A stretch of DNA of 64,000 nt from Streptomyces sp. NBC_00376 (GTDB lineage: Bacteria > Actinomycetota > Actinomycetes > Streptomycetales > Streptomycetaceae): contig NZ_CP107960.1 of NCBI RefSeq assembly GCF_036077095.1, positions 6,014,001 to 6,078,000 on the forward strand. The letters are read 5' to 3'. The notes under the pieces were generated by a model. It did not search any database. It was not told the origin of the DNA and saw only the letters and a list, made by a program, of their open reading frames with translations. Of this stretch, positions 58,153 through 64,000 are shown piece by piece. The position numbers and the translations under genes were made by a program. Numbering within the stretch: position 1 is the first letter of the stretch; the number at the start of each line of letters is the position of its first letter.

Positions 58153-58587
58153 ATGGCTCACACAGCGCCCACGCCCGGCACCGCCGGTTCCGCAGGCCAA
58201 GCGGACATCAATCCCTGGGCGGCCAGCGGTGTCATTTTCGCCGGTGTCCTGTTGCTCGTCGACGGTGTCCTCGGAGTGATCAAGGGCATCTCCGGTCTCG
58301 CCACCGACGATGTCTACGCGCGCCTCAGGAACTACACGTTCAAGTTCGACGTGTCCTCCTGGGGATGGATCCACCTCGTCCTCGGCATCGTGCTCGCCGT
58401 CGTCGGCTGGGGGATCCTCAAGGGCGCCGAATGGGCCCGTGCCACGGGTGTGGTGCTGGCCGCCATCAGCATCATCATCAACTTCGTCTGGCTTCCGTAC
58501 CAGCCGATCTGGGCGGTCGTCTCCATCGCCATCGACGTGTTCGTCATCTGGGCCCTGTGCACGGACCGTTCGAAGGCGGTCATCTGA
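58153..58587 (+). CDS. DUF7144-like four-helix membrane protein
   Basis: 144 residues. Helices: ASGVIFAGVLLLVDGVLGVI, WGWIHLVLGIVLAVVGWGIL, ATGVVLAAISIIINFVWLPY and AVVSIAIDVFVIWALC, with WAR and the FDVSSWGWIHL signature of a Streptomyces membrane family often listed as DUF7144. ATG 7 bp after AAGGAG. Function unknown. Confidence 0.8.
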   Translation: MAHTAPTPGTAGSAGQADINPWAASGVIFAGVLLLVDGVLGVIKGISGLATDDVYARLRNYTFKFDVSSWGWIHLVLGIVLAVVGWGILKGAEWARATGVVLAAISIIINFVWLPYQPIWAVVSIAIDVFVIWALCTDRSKAVI

Positions 58588-58628
58588 GGGGAGTGCCGAA
58601 GGGGTACGGAGGCCGGGAGGAGGCAGCG

Positions 58629-59993
58629 GTGGAACTCGTCGCTCTTGCCGCCGAGTCGTACGTCTACGGGTATCCGCTGGTCCGGGACCTGTCGGTGGTC
58701 GAAGGCGCCATGTACACGGGCTTCGGTCCGCTGCCGCCCACCCCCTTCAACCACTTCGCGCACGCGGACCGGCCGGTGCCCGCCGACACACCCTTCGTGT
58801 CCGTCGGCGACGACACGGTCCGGTCCGTCGCTCATCTCGACCTCTCCGGCGGGCCGGTCCTGCTCCACGTCCCCGACTCCGACGGCGGGCGCCCGGACGG
58901 CGCGTACCGTGTGCTGCAGTTCGTCGACGCGTGGACCAACAACTTCGCGTACGTCGGCCGCCGCGCCACCGCCGTCCGGGCCGGTGACTGGCTCGTCGTT
59001 CCCCCCGGCTGGGCGGGCCGTGTGCCCGACGGTGTGCTCGGGGTCATCGACGCGCCCACCTCCGTCGTCACCGTCATCGGCCGCAGCGCCTGCGATGCCG
59101 GCGGCGGCCACGGTCCGGACGACCCGGGCGGGCCCTACGACCCGGAGCGGGTCCGCGCGTTCCGGGAACAGCTGACCGTCACATACGTCGAACCCGGTAC
59201 CCATCGCACGGGGCTGCCCGCGCCCGACCCCGACGTACCGGAGGCGCTGCGGTTCTTCGAGCAGCTCAGGGTGTGGATGGCCGACTTCCCGCCGTCCGCG
59301 CCCGATCAGGCGTATCAGGACCGGTTCCAGCGGCTGGGGCTGCTGGAGGAAGGGCCCTCGCCCTACGTCCATGCCGATGCCGCCCTTGTGGGCGCACTGA
59401 CCGAGGGGCTGGCGCGGGGCAGGGCACGGGTGGAGGAGGCGAGCCGGGCCGATGCGGAGCGCGGAGGCTGGGTGATGGAGCCGCATCTCTTCGACTACAA
59501 CCTCGACCACTACGGCGTCGGGACCATCGACTCCCCCCAGTGGCGGATCGCCGACCGGGAGGCGTCCTACCGGACCAGGGCGGTGGCGGCACGGAGCGCG
59601 CTGTGGGGCGTCCACGGTTACGAGGCGGTGTACGCCCACACCCTGTGTGACGCCGGGGGCGAGCGGCTGAACGGGGCCCGCTCCTACGTGCTGCGCTTCG
59701 AGGGCCGGCCGCCGGCCGGGGCGGGCTGGTCCCTGGCCGTGTACGACATGGCCGGGTACGGCCCGGCCGGTCAGCGGATCGGCGAGAACCCGGCGGGGCG
59801 CGGCTTGGCGTATGCGGAGGACGGTTCGCTGACGGTCCGGGTCCAGAGGGAGCGGCCGGACGATCCGGTCGAGGCGGTGAACTGGCTGTCCGTGCCCGGC
59901 GGGGACTTCCGGGCCGTGCTCGGGCTCCGTGCGCCGGGGGCCGGGATCCTCGACGGTACGTACGAGTTCCCCGCCGTCGAACGGGTTCGGTGA
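58629..59993 (+). CDS. DUF1254/DUF1214 domain protein
   Basis: 454 residues from a GTG behind GGGAGGAGGC. LAAESYVYGYPLVRDLSVVE, FNHFAHADRPVPADTPFVSV and VLQFVDAWTNNFAYVGRRAT are the DUF1254 part. NGARSYVLRFEGRPPAGAGW then SLAVYDMAGY and ENPAGRGLAYAEDGSLTVRV belong to DUF1214. The family is widespread, role unknown. Unlike many relatives no signal peptide is present, so it is probably cytoplasmic. Confidence 0.88.
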   Translation: MELVALAAESYVYGYPLVRDLSVVEGAMYTGFGPLPPTPFNHFAHADRPVPADTPFVSVGDDTVRSVAHLDLSGGPVLLHVPDSDGGRPDGAYRVLQFVDAWTNNFAYVGRRATAVRAGDWLVVPPGWAGRVPDGVLGVIDAPTSVVTVIGRSACDAGGGHGPDDPGGPYDPERVRAFREQLTVTYVEPGTHRTGLPAPDPDVPEALRFFEQLRVWMADFPPSAPDQAYQDRFQRLGLLEEGPSPYVHADAALVGALTEGLARGRARVEEASRADAERGGWVMEPHLFDYNLDHYGVGTIDSPQWRIADREASYRTRAVAARSALWGVHGYEAVYAHTLCDAGGERLNGARSYVLRFEGRPPAGAGWSLAVYDMAGYGPAGQRIGENPAGRGLAYAEDGSLTVRVQRERPDDPVEAVNWLSVPGGDFRAVLGLRAPGAGILDGTYEFPAVERVR

Positions 59994-60070
59994 GGGGAGC
60001 CGGGGACCGGGGGCGCGGGGGAGCGAGGGCGATACGGGCGGTTGTCAGTGGTGCGGTTCACACTTGAGTC

Positions 60071-60295
60071 ATGTGCCGCAGCATCAAGACCCTTCGCCCG
60101 CCAGCCATCCCCGAAGAGGCCACCGAGGAGGAGATCCGGGCCGCCGCCCTGCAGTTCGTGCGCAAGGTGTCCGGCTTCCGAGCTCCGGCCGCGCACAACC
60201 AGGAGGTGTTCGACCGGGCCGTCGACGAGATCACCGAGGCGACCGTCAGACTGCTGGACGGGCTGGAGGTCCGGGGCGCGGTCAGGACGCCGTAG
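60071..60295 (+). CDS. DUF2277 family protein
   Basis: 74 residues. MCRSIKTLRPPAIPEEATEE and VRKVSGFRAPAAHNQEVFDR are the DUF2277 signature almost exactly. Function unknown. Its 3' end overlaps the convergent DedA gene by 14 bp. Confidence 0.9.
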   Translation: MCRSIKTLRPPAIPEEATEEEIRAAALQFVRKVSGFRAPAAHNQEVFDRAVDEITEATVRLLDGLEVRGAVRTP

Positions 60296-60953
60296 TGGCC
60301 GTGGCGGTCGCCGATGCCGCGGCGGCCGCCTCCGCCGCCGGGCGGCGCATGAGATACGCGGCCAGGGCGCCCGCCATGAACAGGGCGAGGACCGAGACGG
60401 CCGTGCCCACCCACGTCGCACCGAGCCACTGGCCGCCGAAGTAGCCGAGGCCCACGCTGTAGACGGCCCATGCCACGCCCGCCAGGGCCGACCAGGGCAG
60501 GAATTCCTTGACCTTGCGGTGTGCGGCGCCCGCGCCCAGGGAGACCACCGAGCGGCCGGCCGGGGCGAAGCGGGCGATGATCACGAGGATGCCGCCGCCC
60601 CGGGCGAGTGCGGCGCCGAGGCGCTCCTGCGCGGAGGTGAGGCGGCGGGAGCGGGCTATGGCCCGGTCCAGTCGCTCCCCGCCGCGCCAGGCCAGCCGGT
60701 ACGCGACGAGGTCTCCGAGCACCGAGGCGGTGGCCGCGCAGAGGATCAGGGCGAGGAGCGAGGGAACCTCGGTCACCTGCTCCGAGGCGCCCGCGCCCGC
60801 GACGGTCGTCGAACCGGCGGCGGCGGCCGTGGCGGCGGTGATCACCAGGACCCCGCTGGGCAGCAGGGGCAGAAAGACGTCCAGGAGCACCGAAAGGGCG
60901 ACCACGGCGTAGATCCATGGGCTGCCGGTCAGCGCGCCCACACTCTCAAGCAC
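60282..60953 (-). CDS. DedA-family membrane protein
   Basis: 223 residues. WIYAVVALSVLLDVFLPLLP, then GDLVAYRLAWRGGERLDRAI, RFAPAGRSVVSLGAGAAHRK and FLPWSALAGVAWAVYSVGLG are the DedA/SNARE-associated pattern, with the F.PxGR segment present. DedA proteins act as undecaprenyl-phosphate or lipid flippases. The C-terminal 20 residues are almost only Ala/Thr. A long intergenic gap with a 17-bp inverted repeat lies upstream. Confidence 0.85.
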   Translation of the reverse strand: MLESVGALTGSPWIYAVVALSVLLDVFLPLLPSGVLVITAATAAAAGSTTVAGAGASEQVTEVPSLLALILCAATASVLGDLVAYRLAWRGGERLDRAIARSRRLTSAQERLGAALARGGGILVIIARFAPAGRSVVSLGAGAAHRKVKEFLPWSALAGVAWAVYSVGLGYFGGQWLGATWVGTAVSVLALFMAGALAAYLMRRPAAEAAAAASATATATTAS

Positions 60954-61078
60954 CTACTACTCCCCGATTCGGAACAACGCCGCGACGTCGCAGGGGAGCG
61001 GCAGGAGCGGCAGGGTCAGCTGTAGAGCGTACGCCTGGCGTTCATCCGGTGATCCACAAAATACGAGCGATGTTGGGA

Positions 61079-61142
61079 ACCTCACGTACATCCGGAAATG
61101 GGAAGCATCGGTTCCGGGTGTCCTGCCGGATGTACGTGAGGT
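61079..61142. repeat. 17-bp perfect inverted repeat with extra half-copies
   Basis: ACCTCACGTACATCCGG (61079-61095) is complementary to 61126-61142. TGTACG-type half sites recur just after it (CTGTACGTAGGTGAGG at 61151, CCGTACGTGCGTGAGG at 61175). It fills the 312-bp gap 60954-61265 upstream of dedA, which holds no gene. Confidence 0.7.
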
Positions 61143-61265
61143 GTGGTCCGCTGTACGTAGGTGAGGGCGGTCCGCCGTACGTGCGTGAGGCGCGGCCCGC
61201 GCCGCGCCGGCTGCGGGAGAGCGGTCCGTGGGCGGCGTGCGCGGGCGGGCGCCGGAGGGTGCGGA

Positions 61266-61721
61266 TCAGACCGTTACGGGCGGTGCCTGCTCGGGTGCGC
61301 GGTCCCTGTCGTGCTCCGTGCCGCCCCGGCCGAACAGCCGGTCCAGGGCCAGTGCGCCGGGGCCGGTGAAGACCAGCAGCAGGAACGCCCAGCAGAAGAC
61401 GGCCGAGGGCTCGCCGCCGTTCTGCAGCGGGAACAGCGCCTCGGGCTGGTGGACCTTGAAGTATGCGTACGCCATGGAGCCGGAGCAGATCAGGGCGGCG
61501 ATGCGGGTGCCGAGTCCGACCGTCACGAGGGCGCCGCCGACGAGTTGGATGACCGCCGCGTACCAGCCGGGCCAGGTGCCGGCGGGTATGGAGCCGCCGT
61601 TCATGGCGCCGCCGAGGACGCCGAAGAGCGAGGCGGCGCCGTGGCAGGTGAAGAACAGGCCGATGACGATCCGGAAGAGGCCGAGTGCGTAGGGCTGAGC
61701 CTGGTTCAAGCGTGTGTGCAT
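61266..61721 (-). CDS. DoxX family membrane protein
   Basis: 151 residues. PYALGLFRIVIGLFFTCHGA, WYAAVIQLVGGALVTVGLGT, RIAALICSGSMAYAYFKVHQ and AVFCWAFLLLVFTGPGALAL are the four helices of DoxX, with ALDRLFGR at the end. ATG behind GGAGGG. It may take part in oxidative or thiol stress handling at the membrane. Confidence 0.88.
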   Translation of the reverse strand: MHTRLNQAQPYALGLFRIVIGLFFTCHGAASLFGVLGGAMNGGSIPAGTWPGWYAAVIQLVGGALVTVGLGTRIAALICSGSMAYAYFKVHQPEALFPLQNGGEPSAVFCWAFLLLVFTGPGALALDRLFGRGGTEHDRDRAPEQAPPVTV

Positions 61722-62217
61722 GGGGGGAGGGCTCCTTCGGTCTGGTGGGGACGTGAACCGATTGAGTGCGTCAGATTAGGGAAACCTCACCAATGCTTGC
61801 AAGTTCAACATTCTGTCGGCTGGCTGAAAGTCGCCCCATGGTTCTCGGTCGGGCTTCGGTTCGGCACCGCCTCCAACTGCGAACCTCTCCTTGCTGTCTT
61901 GGCCTGAACCAATGACGGCGCAACTTTCCGGCCATTCGGGGTGAGAGGAGTGGATCGGCTGCCGAGCCATGGTCCGCCGGTGGTGTACCACTGGGCCGGT
62001 GACGTCTCCGCCCGGCCGTGCCGTGCGGGCGGCCCGCCGGTCCGCCGTCCTGTCCGGCTCCGGCCGGAGCGGAAACCGGCTTCGGGGCGTCCGGTGGCGA
62101 GGTGCGCGCGGGCGGGGCAGGTCAGCTGCCGGATGCGGGTCTCGGGGCGCCGCCCGGCGCTTGGGCGGGGGTGCGCGGCACGGCTGCGCAGGTATGGGGC
62201 GTATCGCCTGACGGCGA

Positions 62218-62278
62218 ACAGAACGTCGCCGGAGTGTTCGGAGGGGATACGGCTCCGAACACTCCGGCGACGTTCTGT
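62218..62278. repeat. Perfect 26-bp hairpin
   Basis: The 26 bases 62218-62243 (starting ACAGAACGTCGCC) are fully complementary to 62253-62278, with loop GGGATACGG. No gene end is close on either strand. Confidence 0.85.
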
Positions 62279-62494
62279 GGACCAGTGGCGGCAGGGGCCG
62301 CGGCGGCGACGTGCCCCGGCGCTCTGCGGGCCGGGGCGGCAAAGGGGTTCCCGGGCGGTCGGCGGGCCGGCTCGGTGCCGTGCGCCGGCCACCGCTGCTC
62401 CTCGGGCTCCCGGGTTGCGCGGGCGCCGGCCGGGACCGTCCGTACTCGGCTGAAAACGCGCCGGGGGCGGGGGTGGGGAAGGGGTGCGCCTGCG

Positions 62495-62529
62495 GGTACG
62501 GAGCCGTGCGGTGCGCACGGCTCCGTACC
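62495..62529 (-). terminator. Terminator of the secreted HNH gene
   Basis: GGTACGGAGCCGTGCG (62495-62510) pairs perfectly with 62514-62529 around GTG, 5 bp beyond the minus-strand stop. Confidence 0.8.
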
Positions 62530-62534
62530 TTCGC

Positions 62535-63179
62535 TCAGCAGTTGTTCAGGATGGACTGCAGGGCGCTCTTCTCGGCCGAGTCGACGGTCAGGTCGTAGTA
62601 GTGCTTCACGTGGACCCAGGCGCGTGCGTACGTGCACTTGTACGCGGTGCGTGAGGGCATCCAGTCGGCCGGGTCCTTGTCTCCCTTGGCCTGGTTGACG
62701 TTGTCCGTGACCGCGATGAGCTGAGGACGCGTCAGGTCATTGGCGTACGCCTGGCGTTCGGCGGTCGTCCAGCTGCTGGCGCCCGACCGCCAGGCCTCGG
62801 CGAGCGGAACCATGTGGTCGATGTCCAGATCGGAGGCGGCGGTCCAGGTGGCGCCGTCGTACTCCGAGTACCAAGTGCCGCTGACGGCGGCGCAGCTGGA
62901 GTTCTGCGTCACGTTCGTGCCGTCGCGCTCCAGGACGACCTCGCGGGTGTTGCAGGCACCCGACTGGGTGATCCAGTGCGGGAACTTGTCGCGGCTGTAG
63001 CCGCTCGACGAGCCCTCCGCGGCGACGGTCAGTTCGCCGAGGTAGGTGCGGGCGGTGGAGGCGGAGACCGGGGTGGGCATGGCTGCCTGCGCGGTGGGGG
63101 CGGTGAGCAGGCCGGTGGTTGCGGCAAAGGCGGCGGATGTGGCGAGGACGGCGATGCGACGCGCGTAGACACCAGACAT
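62535..63179 (-). CDS. Secreted HNH-family nuclease (DUF1524-like)
   Basis: 214 residues. Sec signal (RRIAVLATSAAFAATTGLLT ... AQA, cut near 33). The mature enzyme has CNTREVVLERDG, the DIDHMVPLAEAWRSGAS motif (catalytic Asp-His), and later NQAKGDKDPADWMPS and YARAWVHVKHYYDLTVD, typical of exported Streptomyces HNH nucleases. Four cysteines probably form two disulfides. It likely degrades extracellular DNA. Followed by a strong terminator. Confidence 0.9.
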   Translation of the reverse strand: MSGVYARRIAVLATSAAFAATTGLLTAPTAQAAMPTPVSASTARTYLGELTVAAEGSSSGYSRDKFPHWITQSGACNTREVVLERDGTNVTQNSSCAAVSGTWYSEYDGATWTAASDLDIDHMVPLAEAWRSGASSWTTAERQAYANDLTRPQLIAVTDNVNQAKGDKDPADWMPSRTAYKCTYARAWVHVKHYYDLTVDSAEKSALQSILNNC

Positions 63180-63445
63180 GCGAACTCCCTTGATGTGGGG
63201 GGACCTTGAACGGGTGACCCGTGAAGCCCGGCCATCGTGGCCGTGCCAGGTTTCCGTGGGGTGGGCACCAGGTAACAGAGTGGCGACATGGTCACGTCAC
63301 ATCAAGAGTTCTGACGAACAGGGCTGGGGCATGGGGGCGTACGTCCGCATCTGCGCGGGCGTACGGGCTGACGCGGCGACAATTCAGTGGGGTGGGCTGC
63401 TGATTCGCGCGGCTGGTCGGGCCGGACCGGTCGTAGGGTTGCGAC

Positions 63446-64000
63446 GTGCTGCTACCGGTCAACATCACGCTCGGGGTCGTACTCGCCCTGCTGCTCGCGG
63501 CGGCGGCCACGGTCGCCGCTCTGGCCTCGCTCGGCCGGTCGCGCGAGATCCTGCTGGCCGGGCTGCGTGCCGCGGTCCAACTCGCCGCCGTCTCCCTGCT
63601 CATCGGCTGGGTGGTCCGTTCGCTGCCGCCGCTGCTCGGGTTCGTGGCGCTGATGTACGCCGTGGCGGTACGGACCGCGGGGCGCCGGATCACCCGCAAT
63701 CGCACCTGGTGGTGGGCGGCGTTGCCGATCGCGGCAGGGGTCGTTCCGGTGGTCGCCCTGTTGCTGCTCACCGGGCTCGTGCCGGTCCGGGGCATCGCGC
63801 TGATCCCGGTGACCGGCATCCTCATCGGCGGTGCGCTGACCGCGACCGTGCTCGGCGGAAGGCGGGCGCTGGACGAGCTGACGACCCGGCGCGGGGAGGT
63901 TGAGGCGGGTATGGCGCTCGGGCTGCTCGACCGTGACGCGCGGCTGGAGATCGCCCGGCCCGCGGCGTCGGACGCGTTGCTGCCGGGGCTCGATCAGACC
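63446..64000 (+). CDS. ABC transporter permease, FetB/UPF0014 type (3' end outside window)
   Basis: The first 185 residues are visible, starting at a GTG. Helices: ITLGVVLALLLAAAATVAAL, LAGLRAAVQLAAVSLLIGWV, LLGFVALMYAVAVRTAGRRI, WAALPIAAGVVPVVALLLLT, IPVTGILIGGALTATVLGGR, then LDELTTRRGEVEAGMALGL. This is the UPF0014/FetB family of putative metal exporters. The ATPase partner would lie off-window. The 63180-63445 gap upstream shows no gene. Confidence 0.82.
   Translation, partial: MLLPVNITLGVVLALLLAAAATVAALASLGRSREILLAGLRAAVQLAAVSLLIGWVVRSLPPLLGFVALMYAVAVRTAGRRITRNRTWWWAALPIAAGVVPVVALLLLTGLVPVRGIALIPVTGILIGGALTATVLGGRRALDELTTRRGEVEAGMALGLLDRDARLEIARPAASDALLPGLDQT

Larger units (their letters stand above)
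61722..62534. other. Long intergenic region without a supported gene
   Basis: About 800 bp between DoxX and the secreted HNH gene. All open frames here are Arg/Gly/Ala-rich, lack ribosome sites and overlap each other, so I take none as real. The region holds the large hairpin 62218-62278 and the terminator 62495-62529, plus a rather AT-rich DoxX upstream zone (61740-61830). Confidence 0.55.

Noticed and set aside
61776..62598. Several overlapping frames of 80-240 codons between doxX and the secreted nuclease
   Set aside because: All are Arg/Gly/Ala-rich on both strands, lack ribosome sites and span perfect hairpins; composition-driven open frames.

Overview
The window looks like chromosomal DNA of a Streptomyces or close relative. 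GC content is very high, coding is dense, and there are many GTG starts and stop/start overlaps. Gene families typical of the group are present: TerD/TerC tellurium-type proteins, WhiB-like proteins, DUF4383 and DUF4097 proteins, bL37, and TPR-containing XRE regulators. No rRNA gene or CRISPR array is visible.

Left chromosomal arm (1-11770). A TerC/DUF475 membrane protein cut by the window edge and two TerD proteins sit beside a compact operon: CitE-like aldolase, a fused phosphoribosyltransferase/TRSP/StiP-PELOTA protein, a HAD phosphatase and an O-methyltransferase. This resembles the Ter-linked stress module predicted to make a nucleoside-like metabolite. FmdB, DUF4383, a coiled-coil membrane protein and a DUF4097 lipoprotein follow on the minus strand, then tRNA-Val(TAC).

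Prophage (about 11800-51821, 40 kb). A siphovirus with an HK97-type head is integrated in the 3' half of tRNA-Val, bounded by a 47-bp direct repeat (attL 11800-11846, attR 51775-51821). It carries its own terminator behind the rebuilt tRNA. Its left end has a leftward XRE repressor and a rightward XRE-excisionase fusion across an operator-rich gap. The rightward early operon follows: Ea22-like protein, YqaJ exonuclease, RecT, two WhiB-like proteins, an O-like initiator with iterons inside its gene, a DnaC-like loader and many small proteins. A membrane-protein triad ends in an 11-bp-phased TCTACC array. After a non-coding gap come HNH, a P-loop protein, a U-tract terminator, and the late genes in order: terminase, portal, protease, capsid, connectors, tail tube, frameshifted tail chaperones, tape measure, tail tip, fibre, amidase, holin and a collagen-like membrane protein. 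Past the late terminator lie accessory genes and, beside the integrase, a regulator divergent from a tiny secreted peptide whose mature part holds DLGWG twice. I regard that pair as the most interesting candidate system: a possible peptide-signalling circuit next to the integration genes.

Right chromosomal arm (51822-64000). Next to attR are the original tRNA terminator and a 27-codon relic that looks like an integrase tail. A GYD-domain protein follows, then a scarred segment in which two 80-bp repeats border truncated genes (a ligand-binding receptor and a flavoprotein) around an intact cytochrome P450 without the ExxR motif. Ordinary genes follow: bL37, MerR, DUF7144-like, DUF1254, DUF2277, DedA, DoxX, a secreted HNH nuclease, and a FetB-like permease cut by the right edge.
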